From assembly GCA_030272155.1 (NCBI GenBank), contig CP126198.1, positions 5,740,501-5,804,500 of the forward strand: DNA of 64,000 nt. Direction: 5' to 3'. Under the pieces are notes generated by a model. The model was not told where the DNA came from, did no database searches, and was given only the letters and a program-made list of their open reading frames with translations. The DNA is from Tetradesmus obliquus (lineage: Eukaryota; Chlorophyta; Chlorophyceae; Sphaeropleales; Scenedesmaceae). Numbering within the stretch: position 1 is the first letter of the stretch; each line of letters starts with the position of its first letter. The translations under genes were made by a program, and so were the position numbers. Below, in pieces: positions 22,699 to 34,400 of this stretch.

Positions 22699-25600
22699 TT
22701 ACCAGCGAGAGCCGGCAGTGCTGCGTGCGCTCTGGCGCTGGCTGGCTGCTGCTGCCACTGCGCTGCGCATCTGCTCCACGCTGCCGCTTGGGGACTGGCC
22801 GATGTTGGTCAGGATCTCCACCAGCTGGCCGCGGCTGAGGTCGTTCAGGGTCAGGCTGCGGGTCAGCTCGCGCACCAGGCTGTCCTTGGTGGCGTTGCGC
22901 ACGGAGATGCCCTTCTTGCGGGCCATGTCAGCCAGCACGTCGACCTTGAAGGCGCTCAGGTCGGCCTCGTACACGGCACCGCTGCCGCCTGAGGCACCAG
23001 CGCTGCTGCCGCTGCTGCCGCCGCTGCTGCGGGAGTAGCTGGCCCAGCGGTCACCGCTGCTGCTGGAGCTGGAGCTGGACTCAGCGGGTGCTGAGCGCCA
23101 GTTGCTGGTGCTGGCGGCGGGAGCAGCGGAGTAGCTGCCCTTGCCAACAGCTGAAGCCAGGTTCTTGCGCAGGCCATCCACATCACGGGCCATGGGGGCA
23201 CCCAGCTTGTTGGCCAGGTCGACCAGCATGCCTGCAGGACATGGAGAGCAGTTGCAAGTTAGCGAGCGCAGCACAGGACAACAAAGTGACGTGCAGGCAA
23301 GCTTTCCTGCAAGCATGTTTCATTTCCTGCAAGCAGAGAGACTTCCCCTGCAAGCAGAAACTGCTTCCTGCAAGCAGCCGGTGCTCTCCTGCAGCTAACA
23401 TTACTTCAAGCAGGTGCATCCCAGCCACTCACCGCGAGTGCACTCGTTGAGGGACACGCCCTTGGACACCAGGGCGCTGATCACACCATCCTTGGTGGCC
23501 TCGCGGGGCACCTGTGCGCCGGTCTTCTTTGCCAGCTCAGCCAGGTCGTCGATGCGCAGGATGCTGAGGTCAGATGCGCTCAGCTTGCTGCCGCTGGCGT
23601 TGTGGCTGCCGCTGCGCCTCCAGGAGGCGGCCTTAGTGGAGCCGGCAGAGTACTTGGACCAGCGGTCACCGCCGGCAGGGGCAGCAGCAGGTGCAGAGGA
23701 GGCAGCAGGTGCAGGGCTGGAGCGCCAGCTGGCGGCGCTGCCGCCGCTGCTGCCGCCCACCACGCTGGCCAGGTTCCTGCGCAGGCCCTCGGCATCCTTG
23801 GCCAGGGAGGCGCCCAGCTTGGTGGCCAGGTCAACCAGCATGCCTGCAGGCAGAGGGAAAGCCAGACCAGCATGCATAAGTTTAGCAACAATTCAAGTAA
23901 ATGAATGAAACTGGGGCATGAGAACTATGCAAGCTTCACAACAGCTCCTGCAGAGCTGCATGCAACTTCTTCGGGATCTGTAAACTGCTGCAAGCTAATC
24001 CCCAGTTCCTGCAACCAATCACCTATTCCTGCAAGCGAACCTAAAATTCCTGCAACCTGTTCACCAGATCCTGCAAGACGTTTATGATTTCCTGCCAGCT
24101 GTTCTTCATCCTGCAAGCTGCAATTTCATCCTACAAGCAGAAAATGCAATCCTGCAAGCTGCAAAACAACACAATAGAGCCCTAGCAGCAGGCAGCACAC
24201 TTGAGCAGCACCACAGATCACACAACTCACCGCGGGTGCAGTCGTTCAGGGACACGCCCTTGGACACCAGGGCGCTGATCACGCCGTCCTTGGTGGCCTC
24301 GCGGGGCAGCTGAGCGCCAGTCTTGCTGACCAGATCGCGCAGGTCATCGATGCGCAGCACTGACAGGTCAGCCGCGCTCAGCTTGCCACCAGCAGAGCTG
24401 GCGCTGCCGCTGCCGGAGGCAGCAGGGGTGGAGCCGCGGCTGTAGCTGGCCCAGCGGTCGCCGCCGCTGCTGCTGCTGCTGCTGCTGCTGGGAGTGGAGC
24501 GCCAGCTGGCAGGGGGCTGCTGGCTGGCAGCGGGTGTGGAGGTGGGCGCGGGGCTTGCGCGCCAGCTGGCAGTGGCGGAGCCGGAGCCGCCCACCAGGCT
24601 TGCCAGCTCAGCGCGGGCCGCGTTGATGTCACGGCTCAGGCCAGCCTTGCCCAGCTTGGTGCCGAGGTCCACCAGCTGGCCGCGGGACAGGTCAGTGAGA
24701 GACACACCGGCCTTCACCAGGGCATCCACCAGACCATCACGGGTGGCGTTGCGGCCGCCAGACACGCCCTTCTTGGCGCCGATCTCCACCAGGTCGGCGA
24801 TCTTGAAGGCAGCCAGGTCGCCAGCGCTCAGCTTGGCGTCAGCGCTGCCGGAGGATGCACCGCCAGAGGAGCTGCCGCGAGAGCTGCTGCTGTAGCTGGA
24901 CCAGCGGTCGCCGCTGGCGGCAGCGGGTGCTGCTGCAGCTGGCGCTGGTGCGGAGTAAGAGGGGGTGGATGGGGCACTGGCAAAGCTGCTGCCGCCAGAC
25001 TTGAGCTCAGCCATCTGGCCCTTGGTCAGGTCGGCGGCAGTCACGCCGGCCTTCAGCAGGGCGCTGGTCAGGCTGTCGCGGGTGGCGTTGCGGCCGCCAG
25101 ACACGCCCTTCTTGGCGCCAATCTCCACCAGGTCGGCGATCTTAAACTTGGCCAGGTCGGAGGCGCTCAGCGCGCCAGCAGGCGCGGCTGCCGCGCGCTG
25201 TGCGGGCGCAGCAGCAGGCGCAGACTCGCGGGCCCAGCGGTCGCCGCTGCTGGCGGCGGGGGTGGGCGCGGGCGCATAGCGCTCAGGCGCGGGCGCTGCG
25301 GCGCGGGGCGCCCCGGCAACCTTAGCAGAGTCTGCGGTCTTCCAGCTGCCGCGCTGCGCGGGCATGTTTTCGCTCAGGTTGAGGTTCTTGGCTCCCTTGT
25401 ACTGCTCAGGCACGGATGAGCCGGTGGAGCCTGCCAGCTCAGCACCTGCCAGGTAGGCATCAGCCAGCTGCACGCGCTTCACGTTGTCCTGCTCTCCCAC
25501 CAGGGACTTGCCGTAGTGCATGAGCACGTCCAGGCTCATGGCGGGCTTCTCAAACTTCACCTTGCCCTCCTTGGAGTTGATCAGGCGCTTGTTGAGGTTC

Positions 25601-28600
25601 TCGTGGCCGATCTGCGCCACAAACTCGCGCACCTGCGGCGATAGGAATGAGGCAGCGCGGCAGCAGGGGGCGAGATGTCAGCACATGGTTTAACCACACT
25701 CAACAAGTATGTGACGTGAGCAGCAGAAGGACAGACCTGTTGGCAAGTCGCACATATAAATCAAGGTGGTTTAATACAGGCATAAAGCAGGCCACATGTG
25801 AAATGCAGCTGCTGACCTGCGTAGTACTGCACTGCTGCAACATGCTCGCCAGCAGCACCAACTCAATGCACAGCAGCCACAGCCTGCCGCCGCGCACCTT
25901 GTCGTCATACACGCTAACAGCATACAACAAAAAACACAAACTTGATGAATATCGGTCATTTTGACAGCCGCGCCGCACCTTGTCGTCGTACACGCGTGCG
26001 CGCAGTGCTCCGAAGAAGTCGATGGACTGCCCGGGGAAGGCATCCACCAGCTGCTCCACCTGGCCCCTGTTGAGGTTGTCCTCGGCAAAGATGCCCATGC
26101 ACACGCCCACGCGGTCCTCGCGGGTGGGGTTCCAGTAGTACTTCTCCATGCGGCCGTCACGGATGAGGGGCGCGTACAGGGTGGAGAAGTCGTTACCTGG
26201 GGGCAGGAGGGGAAACAGCAGCAGCAGGGTGGGTTTTTTGAGTTGGCCGGATGGGGTTAGATGGTGGCAGCAGTGCTTTTAATGGACAGCAGGCTGCTGC
26301 AGGGGCTGCATGGCAATCTTACTTCAGCTGGCAGCTGCAGCATGCTGCAAGGCTGCGCAATTGCTGTCGGCCGCCGCTGCTGGCGCTGTTGCACAGCAAG
26401 GTTGGCAGCTGCCCGATGCCAGCATTAGGGCTTCTTTGTCAGCAATGTATGATCATCCAATCAAAGCGCACCTGTGCAGACGATGGGCACGCGGGGAATC
26501 TCCTCGTTCTTGTACACGCCTGGCAGCTGCACGTTGGTGGGGTTGTCGGCGATGTTCATCAGCGTGGCGTTGACCATCTGGTTGTTGACCGTGTACTGGG
26601 TGGACAGGCCGAAGCGGCCTGCTCCCGCGTCCAGGTCGTTGATGAACAGGCAGCACATCTTGCCCTTCTTGATCATGTCAGACGCCTCCCTGAGCAGAGG
26701 CAGCGGCAGCACAGGATACAGTGCACAAGTACTTGTGAGTACTGCTGCACAACACCACATGCATATAGACGCTTTACATGTCCAGCATGCATAGCAGGTT
26801 TTCATGATGCACTGCAGCACAGGCACAGCCATCTGCCGTCATCACACAGCAGCAACAGCAGCAGCACCAACTCTGGTGCCAACAACTTACAACTGCGACT
26901 TGCAGCAGCAAATCACGAACAGCAGCGCAAGCCGCACCTGTAGCACTGGCGGAGGAGCTTGGCTGGCTCTGCTGCATGCTATCCATGCACGGTCACACAC
27001 ACATGCATCAGTTTGCCATCACCAGACCTCAGCGCAAGCCGCACCTGTAGCGCTGGCGGAGCAGCTTGGCTGGCTCTCCTGCGTTGCCAGACTCCAGCTC
27101 ACCAGCGGACATCACGATGGGGGTGATGCCCAGCTTCTTGAAGGCAAGCATGCACTGGAAGGTCTTACCCTGTGGGTTGAACAGAACCAAAGTTGCAGCC
27201 GACAGAGCAGTGGTGAGCCGGCGCGCCGTGAAGGACACAGCAGCTGCTTAGCTGCAAGTATGCTTGCGGCCAGCAGCAGCACACAGCCACCGGCGTACGC
27301 TGCCTGCTTGCAAGAAGCGGCACGAAATGCAGTGGCAGGGTGCCGCAAAGGAAGCACATGCACTAGCATCCTGGAAGTACTTGTGCACTGGCAGGCTAAG
27401 CACTGCAGCTGCAAGCTGCTGCCAGCACCACAGCACTCAGCAAGCAATGCATATTGAACCCCAAGCCGCTAGTACCCCAGGCCGCACCTGTCCCTTGCCT
27501 CCCCAGATACCCAGGATGAGGGGCACCTTGATCTTGGGCAGGTTCATGAAGTTCTTGGCGATGTGGATGGACAGCTTGTCCAGGAAGGAGGGGGAGATGT
27601 AGAAGCCTGCGGGAAGGACAGAGAGCAGCAGCAGCAGGGGCGACAGTCAGCACAGGCCAGCCTCCATTCACCACACGCCGTACGCAACAGGCGTAACCCA
27701 GAGTGCCAATGCCACGCCGCTTCAGCAGCACAGATGAGGCACGCAACAAGTCAGCAGGGAGCCACACAAGACATGCCCAGCACCCCCTGCCCAGCAGCCT
27801 TGCAAGTATCCCTGCTCACCGTCCTCTACGTTGTTGAAGGTGCGCTGCGCCTGGCTGATGTAGTCGGAGCTGGCCATGATGGCGTTTTGGGTGCCGCCGG
27901 TGCCGCCCCAGCCCTGGAACAGCTCGTCAACCATGCCGCGGCCGCGGGCAATATCTTGCTGCAGGGGTGGATTGGAAATAGATGAAAGCATAGATAAAAG
28001 CAAAGACATGAGGTCAGGCGAGAAGCATGAGAGAAGGCATGTGGCTGGCAGCGGTGTCATGTGGGAGCCAGATTACTGCACGTGTGTGTGGGCAAGCAGA
28101 AGCAGCTGCTGTTGCTGCATCTAGGCATGCTTGCAGGAAACTAAGCACTGTAGGATTGCTGCAACGAGCCCTTTAGCATGTTGCATGGCAGTGAAACCCT
28201 GCTGTGTGCTGCAGGAAAGCTGCAGGAAGCTAGGCAGAGCTTGTGCAGCGCCCATTGCTGTTTGCAACTGCAGTATATGCTTGCCTGGTCGTCACTGACA
28301 TCGTTGCCAGCATCCATGCCGGCCCAGCGACCCTTCTGGGCCTTGCTTGCGTGTGCGACATGAGACTGGCGGTGAGCAGCCTGCAGGAGCACGCAATACG
28401 CAGCAGCGTCGCATTCAGCTTCGCATAGAGACAGGCCGGCTACATGTGCAACTGCCTCGCTGCTGAATGATTCTGCTGCCTCGTTGATCCGGATAGGCAA
28501 CTGCGAAGTGGAGGAGGATGATTGTGCTAGCTGCCTGCATTGCCTAAGCTTCAAAGCTGAAAATTGAGCTTCCGGATTGGCGTCTCACCGTAGAGCGAGT

Positions 28601-28730
28601 GCTGGGGGACACTCCACTCTTGGCGGTGCTGCAGAAAGACAACTATACATTAGCTACGGCCCAATTGCGCAGGCTGGCTTGCCAATGCATGCTACAAAAA
28701 ATACCTGGCGTGCTTAAGTGTGAGCTGCAT
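22699..28730 (-). CDS. RCA: Rubisco activase fused to five SAP-like modules
   Basis: Model: 28730-28705, 28628-28589, 28380-28285, 27958-27820, 27606-27488, 27169-27045, 26689-26472, 26196-25979, 25632-24231, 23843-23433, 23231-22699; 3,327 nt, 1,108 aa. The transit peptide starts MQLTLKHAS, like Chlamydomonas MQVTMKSSA. The mature start ([20 protein letters not shown]) and AAA+ core are typical Rubisco activase: Walker A GGKGQGKT (about 136-143), Walker B LFINDLD (about 196-202), [20 protein letters not shown], and [16 protein letters not shown] with arginines at the sensor region. Activase uses ATP to strip inhibitory sugar phosphates from Rubisco in the stroma or pyrenoid. The core ends near residue 405, where green-algal activases usually stop. 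Here about 700 more residues follow: five modules of the kind in the neighbouring stand-alone genes, joined by SWR/NWR/GDRW linkers and ending GSRW. Intron 3 has a GC donor. Confidence 0.93.
23285..23397 (-). repeat. Intronic TTGCAGGA minisatellite, last intron of the activase gene
   Basis: Four to five units of about 22 bp around GCTTGCAGGA on the minus strand, between exons 10 and 11. The intron occupies the same module position as the last introns of the stand-alone copies. Confidence 0.75.
23940..24170 (-). repeat. Intronic TTGCAGGA minisatellite, intron 9 of the activase gene
   Basis: About ten degenerate units (TTGCAGGA, TTGTAGGA, TGGCAGGA) at 20-25 bp spacing on the minus strand, between exons 9 and 10. 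Confidence 0.75.
25893..25920 (-). repeat. Duplicate of the exon 8 donor edge in activase intron 8
   Basis: The end of exon 8 plus donor (encoding VYDDK, then GTGCG) at about 25975-25998 is repeated with few changes at 25893-25920 inside the downstream intron. Confidence 0.65.
26920..26980 (-). repeat. Duplicate of the exon 6 donor edge in activase intron 6
   Basis: The last ~45 nt of exon 6 plus its donor and some intron (about 27030-27086) recur at 26920-26977 with a few changes. The duplicate lies downstream of the real donor. Confidence 0.7.
28283..28284 (-). other. GC-AG 5' splice site of activase intron 3
   Basis: Exon 3 ends GACGACCAG followed by GCAAGC on the minus strand, and exon 4 resumes after CTGCAG with CAAGATATT. 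The join restores the conserved activase sequence [15 protein letters not shown], so the donor is GC. GCAAG with a preceding CAG is the classical strong context for GC-AG introns. Confidence 0.8.
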
Positions 28731-31492
28731 GTTGCTGGGGCTGATCGTGAGAATGTGCGTTGATTGAGATAAGCCGGACGTGAACTTTTTGATTCGTGGA
28801 GCAGGCGAGGCTGGGGGGCCTCTCTAGAAGCTCTGGGGGGATGCTGTCCTAGTTGCGGCACTCAGCTATAAGCGCTAGTGGCATTGTAGAGTTGGAGGAA
28901 TGCTTGCACGTTAATGACAGGGTGAGTATCAGGCTCAATAACCACGAGGCACAACAAATTACAATGCACTGGATCAACAATATTTGGAACTGCAGTATCG
29001 GAGGCTGAACGGGCAACTGCTGGTGTATTTAGGAAAGCGACTCCTAGACCGGCTCGAAAGTACGTGACTGCTTTGCAATCCAGTGCGATGCACAGGATAC
29101 TGGTTCAAATACAATGATTCATAGAACTTAGAGGTTAATACTCATTGCGTCGTATGGATCGGCTGCAGGCGATGTAGAGCATGTTTGTGGTGGGAAAAGG
29201 TGCGGGGGCTGCACCTGGGCTGCACCTGGGGGTGCACTTGAGGGCTTATCATGATGTGCACCTGCAACCAAACGAACTGGTATGTGCACAACGTCATCAT
29301 TCTGCTGCTTGTGCAATTCAACCGCTATACACTGCGGTGAATTGGCATCATCACCATGGACCCTGCCTTTGCGCTTTGCGGCACGTGTTGCGGCAATCTG
29401 AACTTTCCTGCTCGCTGAAGCACGCTGGGTGGCTCAGTCAGCCCCACTACGTCCCGACTGCAAAGACATGCGACTCCAAGATTTACGGAATTATTCAACG
29501 TCATATGTACCTCCTCTGGGCTGCCTGTCTGGATGCATGGCATGCACGCCCGACACCAGCGGTGCTCAAAAAGGATGAATTTATACGGCTGTGTCTTGCC
29601 GGCTGGCGGCCGCCAACACCCCGTACACCATAGGATGTCAGTCATTGTGAGGCAAGATAAATATTCTTGGGGCTTCTCAATATGGCATGTGTTGAATGGT
29701 GCTGCTGGAATGCGCCCGGCACCCCTGGGCAAGGCCAGCCTGGCGGCCCGGCTTCGAAAGCACTGCAGACGGCAAGGCATGCCTGATCAGCTGCCAGCTG
29801 AGCCAGTGGCATGGGACCTGTGACAGGACCCGCCGCCCCAGAGGCCACGGATAGATAGACATCACTTGCAGTGCTGGCCCAGCCGGGCCTGACAGGAGCC
29901 TCTTGCCAGGAGGGCGTGTGCATGCTTGCCAAGCAAACAGTGGTTCAGCACTGTTTTTTTACCAGGGGGCGAAATTTATACATAATTGTTTCAGCACTGT
30001 TACCTTCAACGCTGTGCAGCGCCGTACGCTGACGGGCATTTAGGCAGTTGAATGGTGGCAGCTGCTGACATGGAAGCTGGCTGGCCACCTGCAGGTTGCT
30101 TCAAGTGTGCTGTTGCATCTGCCCTTCAGCTGGCAGCAGCAGCATAAACTGCATCCTGATCAGCTGGCAGTCTGGCTGCGGCGTTTCACAAGCCACCGCA
30201 AGCAAAGCAGTACATAGTGCAGCTGCTGCACGCGGAGGCCGCGTGCGCTCACCAGCCGTAGTGGCTTTTTTCATTTTTTTGCACCAGCCGTAGTGACTTG
30301 CACACCTGCTCCTCATAACGTCTACACCGCCGCCAGCACGCCAGCTGGCTCCTTGTGTTTGCTCAAAGTACGGCGTGAGCTGTGGCTGCAGGAGCCTTGC
30401 TGACGCGGCTTAACGTCTGCAGGGCGTCTGCAGTGGGCAGCCGCCAGCAATGCCAGGCTACTGTAGTACATGCTTTCGTGCATCAGATAGTGCAGATTGA
30501 CTAGCAAGGATTATGCCTGAATCATTCAGTGCCAAACTTTTTAGGTATGAGAGAAGTGGTGAGCATTGGTGCTGAGGTGCTGCTTGCAAAGATCTGCCGC
30601 AGCTGCCCCAGCAATAGCCATGACATGCTGGCTCACTGTACCGGACTCATGAGATCAGGTTCGGAACACACTCAACCCCTGGAGTACAGTTCCTGTATGG
30701 CAGCACGTTACAGCCAGCTCAACAAAAGCACAGCCTATTCATTCTAACTTCTGTCTTCGTCACAGATAATTTTGAGCTCACGCAGCTGCACATGCGGCTT
30801 CATCATTCAGGCACTGCTGGTGTCCAGCCCAGCCTGGCTGGATTGGCTCAGGAAGCACCATCATCACAGCAAGAAGCAGACGCAAATGGAAGTGCGCTTA
30901 TAAAGCGTACTGTTGCGAGGTTTGAGCTCTTCAACGTGTTCCCAGTCGGAGCTGACGTTCTGAGCACGAACGAGGGCTCTGACAACCCTGGCATCACTTG
31001 ACCTTACGCTTCAGGTTGATACTGTCAGATCAGGCGTGTAGCACACTTCTTACGTCTATGTGGGTCTTTCAGTGTGCTCTTAGTCAGGCGGACACGATCG
31101 TCACCATCAAAAAGCCCCAGCTCGTCTTTTTGCCCCTACGTCTGGACTTAAACAGTGCAACACAGTCTATAAACGTCTGAAACACGTCTAGCACGGGCGT
31201 TGGGCTCATGGCTGCTTCTTGCTGAGGCCACAGCAGGAGCAACAGCAGGTGGGTGTTCATACGCAGACAGTGAAGCTGTTCTGGTGCATCTGTCCGCAAC
31301 ACGCTGGTCTAGCCGATCACTTCATGATTTCCTGCCTGATCACTGCGTGGACACACTCCCTGCATGCCTGCCGGCTTCCTGTCCTGCTCCTTTGCTGTCC
31401 GCAGAACTGCCTGACCGCCAGCAGCATCAGAATCTGCTTCGCGCAGCGCGCCAGCGCATCAGCAGCAGGCAGAAGCAGCCGCAGCAGCAGCC
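28731..31492. other. Divergent intergenic region between the activase gene and V-ATPase subunit C
   Basis: About 2.8 kb that must hold both divergent promoters. Open frames such as 29181-29633 (+) and 29325-29780 (-) overlap each other, match nothing I recognise and have no splice-linked partners. I see no tRNA or repeat array. Confidence 0.45.
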
Positions 31493-34400
31493 ATGGTGTA
31501 CTGGCTGGTGTCGCTGCCCCTGCTGAAGGGCAGGCGGGACCACACCTGGGAGCTGCTGCAGGAAAAGACCAGCTACGGCCAGCAGCTCTCCAGCAACGCA
31601 AAGCTGGAGGTTCCAGAGCTGCGCGTGGGCACCATAGACACGCTGCTGGCACACAGCGATGACCTGGCCAAGATGACCATCGGCACTGAGGCCATCGTGT
31701 CCAAGATTAGGCGCACCATCACAGACATAGCTGGCCCGGGGGCTGTTGCAAGCCTCAAGGTGGAGAATTTGCCTGTGGAGTCATACCTCACTCGCTTCAG
31801 GTGGGCCAAGGCGTGGAGCAGCAGCAGCAGAAGCAGCAGCGGTATCCCTGCATGGTGGTTGCGTTCATGTGTATGCTTGTGGCGGTAGAATTGCAGCATC
31901 GGCACCATCACTGGCACAGAGCAGCAGTGGGCCAAGCACAGGAGCTGCAGAGGAGCTGCTGTGCGCTGCCGTTGTAGTGGTAGGGCCTCACGCAGCAGCA
32001 GCTGTGCCTGGCAGGCAACGGTGCTGTAGAGCTTGTCAGCACAGCTTGTGCTACAGATGCCCCAGCAGGCGCGGTGTGCAGCACCCTGCTTGCAGTACCG
32101 CAGCTTGCAGGATTAGGCTAGGCATAAGCAGCAACACAGCAACAGCGCACAGCACCGCATGCCAGACCTCAGCAGGGCAGCCAGAGCCACGCGCCTGGCG
32201 GGCCCAGGTGGTGCTCTGCGCTACAGGCAGCAGCGGCAGCAGCAGCATGCGCGTGCGTGCGTGTGTGTGCCAGCAGAGGTCATGCGGCATTGCCAGCGTC
32301 CTCACAGGCCGTTGCCAGCACTGCCAGCACTGCCAGCACAGCAGCAGCACACTGGCAGGCGGTGCTCAGCTGGCAGCGTTCGCCAGGTCATTGTGTGCAC
32401 CTTGCAGCTCTCTCTGTGCATGCACTGTGTGCTGTGCTGAGCCACCTGGACCGCTATGCCCACTGTGCACCATGCGACTCTGTGCCGTCCTTCCACCTGC
32501 CGCCTGCCTCCCACACACCTGTGCTGAGTCGCATGCCCTCTGTGCTGTGCACCCTGTGCTGTGCACGCCACGCCACGCCTGCAACTCTGTATATGTCAAC
32601 AGCATACACTCCACGTGCCTGCCTGCCTGCCTGCCTGCCTGCCTGCTTCACTCCTTGCCACCAGGTGGGACGAGCCCAAGTTCCCGCTGCGGCGCCCTGT
32701 GAAGGAGACGCTGGAGAAGATCACGGAGATCATGGGACACCTGGAGGACGACCTCAAGGTGGGCCGATGCGCAAGCATATCAGCAGGCTGCGCAGCTGGC
32801 CGGCTGGAGGCACACTAAAGACGCACTGCATGTTGCATAATGTACATGGGGGGTTCGGGGCAAGCATATCAGCAGGCACATGAAGCACGGCAGCGGTCAG
32901 CTGCACGCAGCACCCGGCCGCGGTGAAGTGTTCCCAGCACTCGCCTCCTGCAGGCTTTGTGAGAGGCAGAGGCAGCAGGGGACTTGCAGGCAGCAGGGGA
33001 CTTGCAGGCAGCAGGGGAATTGCAGGACCAGCCATGCTTGTGTCGCCTGCGCTGCCCATATCTTTGCCTGCCTGCTGCTGCCGCCTCACTGTGGGCCATG
33101 CTGCCGTGCTGGCTGCTTTGCTGCCGTGCTGCTGCTGCCTGCAGGTCAAGGTGGCGGAGTACAACACTGTGAAGGGCCAGATCAGCGCCGCGCTGCGCAA
33201 GGCGGGCGGCAGCCTGGCGGTGCGCGACATCAGCGGCGTGGTGACGCCGGGCAGCGTGGTGGACAGCGAGAACCTGGCCACGCTGTTTGTGGTGGTGTCC
33301 AAGTACAGCGTGAAGGAGTGGGAGGCCTGCTACGAGAAGCTGTGCGACTTCGTGGTGCGTGGGTGCAGCTGCTGTCTGTTATATTTTGAGTGGTGGGGGA
33401 GGGGGTGCTGTGTGTTACAGACGTGTGCGACTTCGTGGTGCGTGGCTGTAGCTGTCATCTTTGTGGTTGAGAGGGGCCTGCTTAGTGTTGCAATCTGGCG
33501 TGTGCGACGCCGTAGTGTGTTCTGGCTGAAAGGTCGTAGTGCGTTGCGGCTAAAAGTTTGGCAGGTGGCAGGGCAGAGGTACACTGTGGGCTGTGGGGGT
33601 AGCTGATGCTTTGCGCAGTGTAGCATTGCACGCGCAGGGGTGCGGTGCATGGGCTGCATGCAGCAGAATTTGCGGCGTGTTATGCTTGGCACAGTTGCAG
33701 CCCCTGGCCTGCTTAAAGTTGTGCTTGCGAGCAATTTGTGTGACCATGCTGGTTGTGCGCTGCCTGTGCCTCCTGTTCTCGAACTCGTGCAGGTGCCGCG
33801 CAGCAGCAAGCACGTGACGGAGGACCAGGACTACGTGCTGATGAGTGTGGTGCTGTTCAGGCGCGTGGTGGATGACTTCAAGACGGCGGCGCGCGTGCGC
33901 GGCTTCCAGGTAGGACGCGCTCGAGGCATGTTGTTACCGAGGGGAATGCCGGGGACGTCGCGCATGTGGGGGTTGTTTGTTGAATTCAGGGACTGGTGGG
34001 CGGGCAGGTGGCGGCGCGCAGCGGCATGAGGGTTGTTGAGTGGCATGCGGGGGAACTGAGTAGGACAGCGGGGAGTTGGTTGGCACAAGGCGGACTGAGC
34101 GGTACGGGGGGGGGGGGGGGGGGGGGGCGCTTGGTGCTGCATGGAAAGGGTGCTGCCGGCCTTGCAGGAATGGCTGGGCTTGGGTAGCAGCGCTGACATG
34201 TACTGGGTTTGCCATGGGCAGCATAAATCGGGTAGATAGGCACATTTGCAGGATGTGCTGGCACGGCCGGCTGCTATGCAGCTGCGCCTGGCTGTATATC
34301 GTGTTATTAGTGACCAGCGTTTCACACAACCACATGCGTCTGCTGCTGCTGCTGCTGTTGGCTGCTGCCGGGCAGGTCAAAGAGTACGTGCCTCCTGCCC

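Noticed and set aside
17575-25632. The module proteins as EPYC1 or cyanobacterial SSU-like-domain homologues
   Set aside because: No EPYC1 consensus motif ([D/N]W[R/K]xx then a hydrophobic) is fully matched, and the modules do not resemble Rubisco small subunit. Only the general logic is similar.
29181-29780. A protein-coding gene in the divergent intergenic region
   Set aside because: Overlapping open frames on both strands, no recognisable domain, no flanking splice-linked exons, and composition like the surrounding non-coding DNA.
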